Part shown: positions 46,507-56,431 of the stretch, one piece after another
How positions within the stretch are numbered: the first letter of the stretch is position 1
Layout: each line of letters begins with the position of its first letter
Assembly (NCBI GenBank): GCA_027490925.1
Contig: JAIXXF010000034.1
Span: 97,336-161,335, forward strand
Origin: Comamonadaceae bacterium
Lineage (GTDB): Bacteria > Pseudomonadota > Gammaproteobacteria > Burkholderiales > Burkholderiaceae_C
Length of the DNA stretch: 64,000 bases
Direction: 5' to 3'
Translations under genes and position numbers: made by a program
Notes under the pieces: generated by a model
The model's input: only the letters and a program-made list of their open reading frames with translations
Told to the model about the DNA's origin: nothing
The model's database searches: none

Positions 46507-46998
46507 ATGAAACACATCATTGCTGTCTTGCTTGAAAACGAACCCGGCGCCCTGTCTCGCGTGGTGGGACTGTTCTCAGCCCGCGGTTACAACATCGAGA
46601 GCCTGACCGTTGCCCCGACCGAAGACCCAAGCTTGTCGCGCATGACCATACAGACCCACGGTTCTGAAGACGTCATTGAACAGATCACCAAACATCTGAA
46701 CCGATTGATCGAGGTGGTGAAGGTGGTGGACCTGACCGAAGGGGCTTATACCGAGCGCGAGCTGATGATGGTGAAGGTGCGAGCGGTGGGCAAAGAGCGA
46801 GAAGAGATGAAGCGCATGGCAGACATCTTTCGCGGTCGCATCATCGATGTGACCGAAAAAAGCTACACCATTGAACTCACCGGCGACCAGAGCAAGAACG
46901 ACGCCTTCCTGGAGGCGATCGACCGCAGCGCGATCTTGGAGACAGTGCGAACCGGTTCTAGCGGCATTGGTCGCGGTGAACGCATCTTGCGCGTGTGA
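46507..46998 (+). CDS. ilvH: Acetolactate synthase, small regulatory subunit
   Basis: The 163-residue subunit has an ACT domain at the start (KHIIAVLLENEPGALSRVVGLFSARGYNIESLTVAPTEDPSLSRM) and the AHAS-specific C-terminus. It confers valine feedback inhibition and stabilises IlvB. AGAGGA lies upstream of ATG 46507. It lies 137 nt after ilvB and 45 nt before ilvC. Confidence 0.95.
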   Translation: MKHIIAVLLENEPGALSRVVGLFSARGYNIESLTVAPTEDPSLSRMTIQTHGSEDVIEQITKHLNRLIEVVKVVDLTEGAYTERELMMVKVRAVGKEREEMKRMADIFRGRIIDVTEKSYTIELTGDQSKNDAFLEAIDRSAILETVRTGSSGIGRGERILRV

Positions 46999-48060
<1,062 letters not shown>

Positions 48061-48080
48061 GCATTTTCAGCACCATTCAC

Positions 48081-48101
48081 AAGGCCACCTCGGTGGCCTT
48101 T
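48081..48101 (+). terminator. Terminator after ilvC
   Basis: AAGGCCACC/GGTGGCCTT stem followed by TTGTAATT, a short T tract. It would separate ilvBHC from pssA. Confidence 0.6.
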
Positions 48102-48203
48102 GTAATTGGTGGAGTCCAGGCGTTGGCTTAAACTGCAGAGCGGTTATGCAAACCCTTGGCACCTCCGCAGGAACCATCCACGCGCCACGGCCTCTGTGTT
48201 TCT

Positions 48204-48220
48204 GCTACTTTATCGATAGC
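48204..48220 (+). repeat. Dispersed palindromic repeat, copy 5 (upstream of pssA)
   Basis: GCTACTTTATCGATAGC, 37 nt before the pssA start. On the minus strand it reads GCTATCGATAAAGTAGC, near-identical to copy 1 (GCTATCGAAAAAGTAGC, 15 of 17 positions). Confidence 0.55.
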
Positions 48221-48257
48221 AATACAACCCATTTTGACCAGGGCTCAGCCCAGATTT

Positions 48258-49076
48258 ATGCAAGAAACTGGCCTCCATGAGTCCGCAGACACCGAAAATC
48301 TGCCCAGCTTGCGAAAACCGCGCAAGGGCATCTATGTGCTGCCCAATCTGTTCACCCTTGCGGCGCTGTTTGGCGGCTTCTATGCGGTGGTAATGGCGAT
48401 GAATGCGCGCTTCGACATGGCCGCTGTGGGTATCTTTTGCGCGATGGTTTTGGACAGCTTGGATGGCCGCGTCGCTCGCATGACCAACACCCAGAGCGCT
48501 TTCGGCGAGCAAATGGACTCATTGGCCGACATGGTGTCGTTCGGTGCGGCACCTGCACTCATCGCCTACGAATGGTCGCTCAAGGGTTTGGGCCGTTGGG
48601 GCTGGATGGCGGCCTTTGTTTACTGTGCGTGTGCGGCGCTGCGTTTGGCCCGGTTCAACGTGAACACTGGGGTGGTGGACAAACGCTATTTTCAGGGGTT
48701 GCCGTCACCGGCCGCAGCAGCTCTCATGGCGGGATTCATCTGGATCGCGACAGAGACCGGGTTGGACGGTCGTGATGTGGCGTGGCCCATGTTCGCGCTG
48801 GCGCTGTTTTCAGGTTTGACCATGGTCACCAACTTGCCGTTTTACAGCTTCAAAGACGTGCAAATGAAGAAAAGTGTCCCGTTTGCGGTGATTGTGGCCA
48901 TCGCCCTGGGTATTGCGGTGATCAACGTCCACCCCCCTACGGTGCTGCTGGCGTTGTTCGTTGGATATGGGCTGAGTGGCTATGTGATCTACGCATGGCG
49001 CCGCGCGAATGGTCTGAGAACCAGCGTGATTAGCACGTCGACCGACGAGCCAGAAGAGCGTGGACTGCACAAATGA
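48258..49076 (+). CDS. pssA: CDP-diacylglycerol-serine O-phosphatidyltransferase
   Basis: The 272-residue integral membrane enzyme makes phosphatidylserine from CDP-diacylglycerol. It carries the CDP-alcohol phosphotransferase motif LDSLDGRVARMTNTQSAFGEQMDSLADMVSFG with the D-G-x2-A-R-x8-G-x3-D-x3-D spacing. ATG 48258 was chosen at the family-like leader; an upstream frame extension covers the repeat and is unlikely. psd, often found between ilvC and pssA, is absent here. The leader ORF of leuA follows 68 nt later. Confidence 0.9.
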   Translation: MQETGLHESADTENLPSLRKPRKGIYVLPNLFTLAALFGGFYAVVMAMNARFDMAAVGIFCAMVLDSLDGRVARMTNTQSAFGEQMDSLADMVSFGAAPALIAYEWSLKGLGRWGWMAAFVYCACAALRLARFNVNTGVVDKRYFQGLPSPAAAALMAGFIWIATETGLDGRDVAWPMFALALFSGLTMVTNLPFYSFKDVQMKKSVPFAVIVAIALGIAVINVHPPTVLLALFVGYGLSGYVIYAWRRANGLRTSVISTSTDEPEERGLHK

Positions 49077-49144
49077 GGCAGTGGTGTGACGCATTGCCGC
49101 TCGCGGTGGCCCATGGGCGTGCTCGCATGTGCTACATTGCATAC

Positions 49145-49201
49145 ATGAACATCTTCGCCTTTGCGCTACTGCTGCTACGCCAACACGGGCGGAATCAGTA
49201 G
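49145..49201 (+). CDS. leuL: leuA leader peptide with a leucine run
   Basis: An 18-codon open frame reads [18 protein letters not shown] then TAG. Four consecutive leucine codons (cta ctg ctg cta) occur at codons 8-11, and the frame ends 107 nt before leuA. It is followed at once by an attenuator-like hairpin. This is the classic arrangement of transcription attenuation by leucine-dependent ribosome stalling. It is too short for standard gene calling. Confidence 0.85.
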   Translation: MNIFAFALLLLRQHGRNQ

Positions 49202-49219
49202 CGCGAACGCACAACTTCC

Positions 49220-49256
49220 AAAGGCCCGTATGCATCTGCAACGGGCCTTTTTCTTT
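49220..49256 (+). terminator. Attenuator terminator upstream of leuA
   Basis: A perfect 10-bp stem AAAGGCCCGT/ACGGGCCTTT with an 11-nt loop is followed by TTCTTT, 18 nt after the leader-peptide stop. The antiterminator pairing, expected from 49145-49220, was not resolved by eye. Confidence 0.8.
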
Positions 49257-49308
49257 GCGTTTGGGTTTTTGGGTTGCGGATGAGCCAACAGCGAAAAGGA
49301 GCATTCAA

Positions 49309-50847
49309 ATGTCTGACCAATTGATCATTTTCGACACCACATTGCGCGACGGCGAGCAGTCGCCCGGCGCTTCCATGACCAAAGACGAAAAGCTGCGCAT
49401 TGCGCGACAGTTGGAGCGTTTGCGTGTCGATGTGATCGAGGCTGGATTCGCGGCCAGTTCCAACGGCGACTTCGAAGCGGTGCAGTTGGTGGCCAACCAC
49501 ATCAAAGACTCCACAGTGTGTTCTTTGTCTCGCGCAAATGACCGTGACATTTCGCGTGCCGCTGAGGCCCTGAAAGGTGCGCCCCGCTCGCGCATCCACA
49601 CTTTCATCGCTACCAGCGAATTGCACATGGAAAAGAAGTTGCGCATGACGCGTGACCAGGTGTTTGAGCAAGCCAAGCAGTCGGTGCGTTTCGCTCGCAA
49701 CTTGGTAGGTGATGTCGAGTTCAGCCCAGAAGACGGATACCGCAGCGATGTCGATTTTTTGTGCCGAGTGATCGAAGCGGTGATCGCTGAGGGCGCCTCA
49801 ACCATCAACGTGCCCGACACGGTGGGTTATGCGGTGCCTGAGTTGTATGGCAACTTCATCAAGACTTTGCGCGAACGCATTCCCAACTCCGACAAGGCGA
49901 TTTGGTCGGTGCACTGTCACAACGACCTGGGCATGGCCGTGGCCAATTCGCTCGCGGGTGTGAAGATTGGTGGCGCGCGGCAGATCGAGTGCACGATCAA
50001 CGGCCTGGGCGAGCGTGCGGGGAACTGCTCCCTCGAAGAGGTGGTGATGGCGGTAAAGACACGCCGAGACTACTTTGGTCTTGATTTGGGCATCGACACC
50101 CAACACATCGTGGCCGCCAGCCGGATGGTGAGCCAAACCACCGGTTTTGTGGTGCAGCCCAACAAGGCTGTGGTTGGGGCCAACGCTTTCGCCCACGCGT
50201 CTGGCATTCACCAAGATGGCGTGTTGAAAGCACGCGACACCTACGAAATCATGCGGGCGGAAGACGTGGGCTGGAGTGCCAACAAGATCGTGTTGGGTAA
50301 GCTGAGCGGTCGCAATGCCTTCAAGCAGCGTTTGCAGGACCTCGGCATTCAGCTGCAAAGTGAGGCTGAGGCAAACACTGCTTTCGCCAAGTTCAAGGAA
50401 CTGGCAGACCGCAAAAGCGAGATCTTCGACGAAGACATCTTGGCATTGGTGAGCGACGAAAGCGTGACCCATGAGAAAGAGCGGTTCGCTTTCGTGTCGC
50501 TCTCGCAACACAGCGAAACCGGGGAGCGGCCGCAGGCCACCGTGGTGTTCACCGCCAATGGTGAGGAAGTCAAAAGCGTCTCAGAGGGCAACGGCCCAGT
50601 CGACGCCTCGCTGAAAGCCATCGAAGCCCATGTCAAGAGCGGTGCCGAGATGGTTTTGTACTCGGTCAATGCCATCAGCGGTTCCACAGAAAGCCAAGGC
50701 GAGGTGACCGTGCGCCTGCAAAACAGTGGTCGCGTGGTCAACGGTGTCGGCGCCGATCCAGACATCATCGTGGCATCTGCCAAGGCCTACTTGAGCGCGC
50801 TGAACAAGTTGCACAGCAAGGCCGACCGGGTGGCTGCACAGGGATGA
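49309..50847 (+). CDS. leuA: 2-isopropylmalate synthase
   Basis: The 512-residue enzyme condenses 2-oxoisovalerate with acetyl-CoA, the first committed step to leucine. The TIM barrel has [15 protein letters not shown] (metal and substrate site), [16 protein letters not shown], and [19 protein letters not shown]; the C-terminal regulatory domain ([20 protein letters not shown]) provides leucine feedback. ATG 49309 follows AAAAGGAGC. It is controlled by the leader/attenuator just upstream. Confidence 0.96.
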   Translation: MSDQLIIFDTTLRDGEQSPGASMTKDEKLRIARQLERLRVDVIEAGFAASSNGDFEAVQLVANHIKDSTVCSLSRANDRDISRAAEALKGAPRSRIHTFIATSELHMEKKLRMTRDQVFEQAKQSVRFARNLVGDVEFSPEDGYRSDVDFLCRVIEAVIAEGASTINVPDTVGYAVPELYGNFIKTLRERIPNSDKAIWSVHCHNDLGMAVANSLAGVKIGGARQIECTINGLGERAGNCSLEEVVMAVKTRRDYFGLDLGIDTQHIVAASRMVSQTTGFVVQPNKAVVGANAFAHASGIHQDGVLKARDTYEIMRAEDVGWSANKIVLGKLSGRNAFKQRLQDLGIQLQSEAEANTAFAKFKELADRKSEIFDEDILALVSDESVTHEKERFAFVSLSQHSETGERPQATVVFTANGEEVKSVSEGNGPVDASLKAIEAHVKSGAEMVLYSVNAISGSTESQGEVTVRLQNSGRVVNGVGADPDIIVASAKAYLSALNKLHSKADRVAAQG

Positions 50848-50943
50848 GTTCAACCAACTCCTTGGTCTGAGGAACGTGACTTTAGGTGTGTTCCGCAAGT
50901 TGTTGATCTTGTGCAACATTTTTCCTTTGGATAAACTCACTCA

Positions 50944-52077
50944 ATGCCTATTCGGCGCCCTCGGAGAATGCTCCCGATGTCCCCTGCCCTGACCTTCGTT
51001 GCCCGCCTGCTGGCCACTGCTTGCATGGTGTCTGTGATGGGGACTGCGCCTGCGGTCGCGAAAGTGGCCCCAACCCCCGCTCAGGGGGTTAAAAAGCCTC
51101 CAACCAACAAGTCGGCGACCAAGCCAGCCCGCGCAGTGGTTCGCAAGCCTGCCATGGCCCGTGTGGGGGTGGTGCGTCCAAGGGCCTCATTGCCTGTCAG
51201 CGCCAACGCCCGTCGGGCGTCAGCAGCCCGCTTTGCGGCACCCCCAAAACCATCGTTCGGGCAACTGGCTGGTCTCCACGCCACCACCGACGCTTTGTCT
51301 CTGCGGTCCAGCTCGGTGCTGGTGATGGATCAAGACACCAACGAGGTGTTGTTCAGCAAGAACGATGGGGCGGTCCTCCCCATAGCCTCCATCACCAAGT
51401 TGATGACAGCGTTGATCGTGAGCGAGGCCAACCTGCCAATGGACAAAGTGATCACCATCACCCAAGACGATGTGGACACCGAAAAAGGCAGCCGATCTCG
51501 CCTGAGGGTGGGTACCCGTCTCACCCGGGGCGAATTGCTTCACCTCGCTTTGATGAGCAGTGAAAATCGGGCAGCGCACGCGCTTGGGAGAACCCACCCC
51601 GGAGGGTTGACGAATTTTGTGCGTTTGATGAACGCCAAGGCCGCCTTGATTGGCATGAAGGACAGCCGGTATGTGGAACCCACTGGCTTGTCGAGCAGAA
51701 ACCAGTCGAGTGCGCAAGATTTGGCTCTGCTCGTCAATGAGACATCCAAAGACGCCCGAATCCGCGCACTGTCTACATCAACGGGCCATCAAGTGGCGGT
51801 GGGACACCGCACTTTGCAGTTCAACAACACCAACCGTTTGGTGAGCAATCCGCAGTGGGACATTGGTTTGCAAAAGACGGGATACATCTCGGAAGCGGGT
51901 CAGTGCCTGGTGATGCAAACCAAGGTGGCTGGCCGCAAGCTGATCATGGTGTTCTTGGACTCGGTTGGCAAATACAGCCGACTGGGAGACGCTGAGCGTG
52001 TGCGCCGTTGGGTGGAAGACCATCCCGGAACCGGGGGGAATGGCCTGACGCCCTCCGTCAAACACGTTTCGGGCTGA
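50944..52077 (+). CDS. pbpG: D-alanyl-D-alanine endopeptidase (PBP7-like)
   Basis: The 377-residue product has a signal peptide (about 45 residues, TACMVSVMGTAPAVA), a Lys/Arg/Pro-rich stretch, then a low-molecular-mass PBP fold with SxxK in IASITKLMTALI, SxN in MSSENRAA and KTG in LQKTGYISEA. This matches the PbpG/DacC-type endopeptidases that cut peptidoglycan cross-links. Other starts (ATG 50971 or 50980) are possible in the same signal region. It follows leuA by 96 nt. Confidence 0.9.
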   Translation: MPIRRPRRMLPMSPALTFVARLLATACMVSVMGTAPAVAKVAPTPAQGVKKPPTNKSATKPARAVVRKPAMARVGVVRPRASLPVSANARRASAARFAAPPKPSFGQLAGLHATTDALSLRSSSVLVMDQDTNEVLFSKNDGAVLPIASITKLMTALIVSEANLPMDKVITITQDDVDTEKGSRSRLRVGTRLTRGELLHLALMSSENRAAHALGRTHPGGLTNFVRLMNAKAALIGMKDSRYVEPTGLSSRNQSSAQDLALLVNETSKDARIRALSTSTGHQVAVGHRTLQFNNTNRLVSNPQWDIGLQKTGYISEAGQCLVMQTKVAGRKLIMVFLDSVGKYSRLGDAERVRRWVEDHPGTGGNGLTPSVKHVSG

Positions 52078-52137
52078 TTCCGTGGCGTCTGGTGACCGGC
52101 AACGAGTGCCAACACCCCAGGCGTTGAACTGGACTGC

Positions 52138-52968
52138 CTAGTTCGCCTGCGTTTCTGGTCTACTGAGGGTGGGAGTTGTTTGAGTCGGTATTGATCGCAG
52201 ATGACCCAATGCCACCGAAATCTCATTGGCAGTGGCTCGGAGTTCAGTGAGCCAACCGTCTTCCAATCTGTCGGATGGTGCTGAAATAGACAGGCCAGCA
52301 ACCAGCTTGCCGTGGTCATCATGGATGCCCGCTGCGACGCACCGCACCCCGAGTTCCAGTTCTTCGTTGTCGCGTGCGATACCCTGTTGGCGAACCACCT
52401 CTAGTTCTTTCAACAGAATGGATAACTGCGTGATGCTGTTGTGGGTTTGGCCGTGCAGGCCCGTTCGTATCGCGTATGCCTGCACCCGCTGTGGGACGTC
52501 CACAGCCAGAAACAACTTACCGACCGAGGTCAGGTGCAACGGCGCTCGCCCCCCGATCGCCCTCACCACCTGCATGCCCGAGCGTTCGCTGTAAGCGCGC
52601 TCCACGTAGACGATCTCATCGCCTTGACGAAGGCTGAGGTTGACCGGTTGTTGGATCAGGCGGTGCAACGCGCGCATGGGACCCAGGGCCACGTCGCGCA
52701 CGTTCAGCCTGGCTTTCACCTGGTTGCCCAGCTCCAACAATCGCATGCCCAAGCGGTAGCTGCCGGCTTCGGGCCTGTCGACGTAGCGGCCGAGGGTCAG
52801 ATCGCTCAGGATGCGATGGGCAGTGGACGGATGGAGGCCGGTCAGTTCACTCAGGTCCTTCAGCGACATGGGGTGTTCACGCGAGGCCAGCACGTCAATC
52901 AGCGCGAACACCCGTTCGATCACTTGGATGGCGGGGCGTGTTGGCGTGGAACCGTCGTTGTTTTTCAT
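52138..52968 (-). CDS. IclR-family transcriptional regulator
   Basis: The 276-residue product has an N-terminal winged HTH (IQVIERVFALIDVLASREHPMSLKDLSELTGLHPSTAHRILSDLTLGRYVDRPEAGSYRLG) and a C-terminal effector domain with the LTSVGKLFLA motif and CVAAGIHDDHGKLVAGLSISAPSDRL. The ligand is unknown. The start at ATG 52968 precedes the first well-conserved HTH residues; the frame extends upstream into bpt. It sits 43 nt after bpt on the same strand, and a palindrome precedes it. Confidence 0.88.
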   Translation of the reverse strand: MKNNDGSTPTRPAIQVIERVFALIDVLASREHPMSLKDLSELTGLHPSTAHRILSDLTLGRYVDRPEAGSYRLGMRLLELGNQVKARLNVRDVALGPMRALHRLIQQPVNLSLRQGDEIVYVERAYSERSGMQVVRAIGGRAPLHLTSVGKLFLAVDVPQRVQAYAIRTGLHGQTHNSITQLSILLKELEVVRQQGIARDNEELELGVRCVAAGIHDDHGKLVAGLSISAPSDRLEDGWLTELRATANEISVALGHLRSIPTQTTPTLSRPETQAN

Positions 52969-52993
52969 GCCATCTGGCTTCAAAAGTTTGCCA

Positions 52994-53012
52994 GATTTTA
53001 CAATGTGAAATC
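52994..53012. promoter_or_regulatory. Palindromic operator candidate upstream of the iclR-type gene
   Basis: GATTTTACAATGTGAAATC is a 19-bp palindrome with one mismatched base pair and a central A. The minus strand contains TAAAAT (52995-53000), a likely -10 box, 26 nt before the start codon. A regulator bound here would block that promoter, as in autorepression. Confidence 0.55.
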
Positions 53013-53770
53013 TATAGAGGTGAGTTTTCGCCGGTCTGGGCAGGCAACCAGACGCCGTCTTGGAGCAATTCGTGTGGGCAAAAGCGCGCCTTGTATGCCA
53101 TCTTGGCGCTGTTACGGATCCAGTAGCCCAAGTACACATGGGGCAGACCCAACCGGCGCGCTTGGTCAATCAGCCACAGAATGCTGTAGGTGCCATAACT
53201 GGCCGACGTGTCAGGTTCGTAGAAGGTGTAGACCGCCGAGATGCCTTCGTCTAGCACGTCAATGATGGAAACCATCCGCAGTGCGCCAGCGCTCCCGTCT
53301 GGTTCGGTGTCCCTGAATTCAACGAGTCGGGAATTCACGCGGCTTTGCAGCAGGAACTGGCTGTACTGATCGATGCTGTCTTGGTCCATGCCGCCGCCCG
53401 CGTGACGACCGTTTTGGTAGCGCAGGTAAAGCTGGTAGTGCTCCGGCACGAAGCACAGGTGCAGCGCACGGGCCTGGAGACGTATGTGGAATTTCCAGCA
53501 ACGGCGCTGGCTGCGGTTGGGCCGGAATGTGGCCACTGGCACCCGCAAGGGCACACAAGCCTGGCACCCGTCGCAGTACGGTCGGTAGGTGAACATGCCG
53601 CTGCGCCGGAAGCCGGTGGCGAGGAGGCTGGAGTACGCGTCGTTGTTGATGAGGTGGCTGGGAGTGGCCACTTGAGACCGGGCTTGCCGGTCAGACAGAT
53701 AGCTGCAGGGGTAGGGGGCCGTGGCGTAAAACTGGAGCGCCTGAATCGGCAGGTCTTGGAGGTGCGTCAC
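53012..53770 (-). CDS. bpt: Aspartate/glutamate leucyltransferase (Bpt; arginyltransferase family)
   Basis: The 252-residue enzyme adds leucine to N-terminal Asp or Glu, making an N-degron. The conserved N-terminal block [30 protein letters not shown] and [25 protein letters not shown], with YVLGYWIRN-like [18 protein letters not shown], are the family motifs. It overlaps aat by 4 nt (53767-53770), a functional pairing since Aat also acts in the N-end rule pathway. Confidence 0.93.
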   Translation of the reverse strand: MTHLQDLPIQALQFYATAPYPCSYLSDRQARSQVATPSHLINNDAYSSLLATGFRRSGMFTYRPYCDGCQACVPLRVPVATFRPNRSQRRCWKFHIRLQARALHLCFVPEHYQLYLRYQNGRHAGGGMDQDSIDQYSQFLLQSRVNSRLVEFRDTEPDGSAGALRMVSIIDVLDEGISAVYTFYEPDTSASYGTYSILWLIDQARRLGLPHVYLGYWIRNSAKMAYKARFCPHELLQDGVWLPAQTGENSPL

Positions 53771-54522
53771 GCCGTGTCTCTAAGAAGTGAATCCCAGTAT
53801 ATCGGCTCAAATTGCCATGTGGGCGCGCGATGCACGAGGCTTTGCCTCACGTGCGCCAGAAATTCGGCGCGCGGCACTTCGCGCGCACCGAGCGACGCCA
53901 GGTGGCGGGTGTTTTGTTGGCAGTCGATCACTGCCAGTCCGTGGGTGCGCGCGAAGGCCACCAACGCGGCCAACGCGATTTTTGATGCGTCCGTCGCTGC
54001 AGCGAACATCGACTCACCATACAACGCCTGGCCAATGTTGACGCAGTAAAGCCCACCCACCAACGCGCCGTCCACCCAGCATTCGACGCTGTGTGCATAC
54101 CCCGCTCGGTGCAGCGCTGTGTAGGCGTTGACCATGCCGGGCACGATCCAGGTGCCGGCCTGGCTTGCTCGCGGTGCTTGTGCACATGCGCGTATCACGG
54201 CTTCAAAGTCGTGGTCAAAACGAACTTCGCACTGCGGGCTGTGGCGAAAGCGGTTCAGCGTTTTGCGCAGCGACCGGTGCAAACGGAACTCGGCGGTGTG
54301 CAGGACCATCCTTGGGTCTGGACTCCACCAGAGAATGGGCTGGTCGTCTGAAAACCACGGGAAAACGCCATTTGCGTAAGCGTTCACCAGCGTGGGCACG
54401 TCCAGTACGCCACCTGCGGCCAGCAGACCGGGCGCAGGGCTGTGGGTTTCCCAGGCCGAACTCACATCGGGAAAAGGCTCGCCCGGCGCGAGCCAGGGCA
54501 GTGGGGGTTGGGCGCTCGCCAT
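53767..54522 (-). CDS. aat: Leucyl/phenylalanyl-tRNA-protein transferase
   Basis: The 251-residue enzyme transfers Leu or Phe from tRNA to N-terminal Lys or Arg, directing proteins to ClpAP. The blocks [52 protein letters not shown] and GLYGV-like [19 protein letters not shown] are present. Start ATG 54522. With bpt it forms a complete two-enzyme N-end rule operon; iclR follows and may be co-transcribed. Confidence 0.95.
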   Translation of the reverse strand: MASAQPPLPWLAPGEPFPDVSSAWETHSPAPGLLAAGGVLDVPTLVNAYANGVFPWFSDDQPILWWSPDPRMVLHTAEFRLHRSLRKTLNRFRHSPQCEVRFDHDFEAVIRACAQAPRASQAGTWIVPGMVNAYTALHRAGYAHSVECWVDGALVGGLYCVNIGQALYGESMFAAATDASKIALAALVAFARTHGLAVIDCQQNTRHLASLGAREVPRAEFLAHVRQSLVHRAPTWQFEPIYWDSLLRDTA

Positions 54523-54647
54523 GGCAGTGGTTGGGATCGACAGACCGCTTCAATCGGGTCTGCCATGCAGTATCGCCGGTGCCCAGAATGCTGAGGCATA
54601 CTGGACCAAAAGAGGGGCGGCCATCGGGGCGCCCACCGGAGACAAAC

Positions 54648-54959
54648 ATGTCGGAACCAGCGGGGCTTTCGGAAGAACAACTCTATCGGTTGGCTCAGGC
54701 CGCCGCTTTGACCCAGCAGCAATTGGCTTACGCCCGGCAGATCGTGGCGGGCGCGGGCATCTCCAACGCTGAAATCACCGCCGCGATTCTGCATGCCTTG
54801 GCGATCAACTACGCGGCTTCCGTGTCGGTACCTCCGCCCAAAAGCAAATCGTCTGCCCGCCGCGCCCCGAGCAAGGCTGCCGTGTCGACCGCTGACGTTG
54901 GATACCAGTCAGACCTGCTGGCGCCGCAGCCCCTGCCGGAGGACCCCTTTGGAATTTGA
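54648..54959 (+). CDS. Small conserved protein of unknown function
   Basis: The 103-residue product from ATG 54648 (CCGGAG seven nt upstream) has an N-terminal helical region rich in Ala/Gln (SEEQLYRLAQAAALTQQQLAYARQIVAG), a middle Ala-rich helix, and a basic Ser/Ala/Pro linker ending DLLAPQPLPEDPFGI. It has no signal peptide or TM helix. I do not recognise the family. It is divergent from aat and convergent with the DUF4019 gene. Confidence 0.65.
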   Translation: MSEPAGLSEEQLYRLAQAAALTQQQLAYARQIVAGAGISNAEITAAILHALAINYAASVSVPPPKSKSSARRAPSKAAVSTADVGYQSDLLAPQPLPEDPFGI

Positions 54960-55012
54960 CTACGCTTCGCTAGGAAGGTGAACAGAGCTTGACCGTTACC
55001 CTCTGAGGGCCG

Positions 55013-55510
55013 TCACTTGGCGTAGTAGCCCACGACCCGCCAGCGGCCATCGGTGTCCAAAACGGCTGTGACCACCTCAGTCACGTTGGGTTGGTTGCTG
55101 AACTGTGTGCTGAAGCGGGTGCTAACGTACTGACCTGGGGGCAAGCCTGGCATGGCGGTGCGGTGGTTGGACTCCACCAACGTCCGGGATACGAAGCGGC
55201 CAAAGGGTTTGCGCAGCTGCGGGACGCCATCCATCCATTTGTCCAACGGCACCAAGCTGCGAAATTTGGGGCTGGCACGCTCCCATGAGCCGCCCCAGTC
55301 GCCCACGTCCAGAAGCTGCAGCCACCCGGTGGCCGCGATCTGTCCTTGGTTTTGCTTGTTCTGTGCGGCCTGTTGCGGCGAGAGACCGGGCGGGTCAGCA
55401 TCGGCCCTTTGGGCGAAGACGGGGTGGACCAGCAGACAAGACATCGCAGCGACAAGTGCGGCGGCCCGGAGCCATTGTTTCAGAAGAGGTCGGTTGGCTA
55501 ACAGGTACAT
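55013..55510 (-). CDS. DUF4019 periplasmic protein
   Basis: The 165-residue product has a signal peptide (LLKQWLRAAALVAAMSCLLVHPVFAQ) and a DUF4019 domain (GWLQLLDVGDWGGSWERASPKFRSLVPLDKWMDGVPQLRKPFGRF, then GQYVSTRFSTQFSNQPNVTEVVTAVLDTDGRWRVVGYY). The function is unknown. The start ATG 55508-55510 begins the signal peptide. It lies 32 nt after sseA on the same strand. Confidence 0.82.
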   Translation of the reverse strand: MYLLANRPLLKQWLRAAALVAAMSCLLVHPVFAQRADADPPGLSPQQAAQNKQNQGQIAATGWLQLLDVGDWGGSWERASPKFRSLVPLDKWMDGVPQLRKPFGRFVSRTLVESNHRTAMPGLPPGQYVSTRFSTQFSNQPNVTEVVTAVLDTDGRWRVVGYYAK

Positions 55511-55542
55511 CGAGTCAGTGTAGCGTTGGCTTGTGAAGCCTT

Positions 55543-56418
55543 TCAACCCTGCGCCACCGGCCGGGTCGGGTCGCTGCACCATTCGCTCCAGCTGCCTGCG
55601 TAAAGAGATGTGTTGCCCAACCCAGCAATGGCCATCGCCAAAAGGTTGGGCACTGCGCTCACTCCGCTGCCGCAATGGTGCACCACAGTACCCGGATCGC
55701 TGTCAGCGAGCAGCGATTCGAACTCGGATTTGAGTTGGGCCGCGGGTTTGAAGCGGCCATCGGCGCCGAGATTGAGTTGGAAAGGACGGTTCAGAGCCCC
55801 GGGGATGTGCCCTGCCACCGGGTCCAGCGGCTCGACCTCGCCCTTGTAGCGGGGCGTTGCGCGTGCGTCGACCAAAGTCTGGTGCCCGTTGTTCAGACCA
55901 GCCAGCACTTGCGCACTGGTCACCAAGTCGACCAATGGCGGTCGCAAGTCGAACACGGTGGAGGACGCACGCGCTGACAGGCCAGACGCCGTGGCCCCGC
56001 CAGAATCCAGCCATGCTTGCAGCCCGCCATCGAGCACCGCCACATGGTCATGCCCGACCCACTTCAGCATCCACCACAGTCGGCCGCAAAAGTTGACGCC
56101 GTTGCGGTCGTACACCACGGCTTGCATGCCGTTGTGAACACCTGCGCAGCCCAGCCAGGCTGCGAACCACTCGCGGCTGGGCAGAGGGTGTCTCCCGCTG
56201 GACGCGGCCGGGCCGCTGCCTGGGGTTTTCGCGCTCAGATCGGTGTCGAGGTGAACGTAACGGGCGCCCGGGATGTGGGCTTGCTCGAACTGGGCCCGGC
56301 CGGCTTCGGGCTGCATCAGATCGAAGCTGCAGTCGAACACTGCGAGCGGTTGGCCGGAGCGCTGCAGGGCTTGGAGTTGCTCGGCGGAGATCAGCGAGGT
56401 GTGGGTCTGTGTGGTCAT
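55543..56418 (-). CDS. sseA: Sulfurtransferase (tandem rhodanese, SseA-type)
   Basis: The 291-residue product has two rhodanese domains; the catalytic cysteine is in the second, in VVHHCGSGVSAVPN, the CG[S/T]G loop typical of 3-mercaptopyruvate sulfurtransferase. YDRNGVNFCGRLWWMLKWVGHDHVAVLDGGLQAW is the first-domain core. Start ATG 56416-56418. The upstream frame is just an overlap with the DMT gene. Confidence 0.88.
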   Translation of the reverse strand: MTTQTHTSLISAEQLQALQRSGQPLAVFDCSFDLMQPEAGRAQFEQAHIPGARYVHLDTDLSAKTPGSGPAASSGRHPLPSREWFAAWLGCAGVHNGMQAVVYDRNGVNFCGRLWWMLKWVGHDHVAVLDGGLQAWLDSGGATASGLSARASSTVFDLRPPLVDLVTSAQVLAGLNNGHQTLVDARATPRYKGEVEPLDPVAGHIPGALNRPFQLNLGADGRFKPAAQLKSEFESLLADSDPGTVVHHCGSGVSAVPNLLAMAIAGLGNTSLYAGSWSEWCSDPTRPVAQG

Positions 56419-56431
56419 GGGCAGGTGTGGG

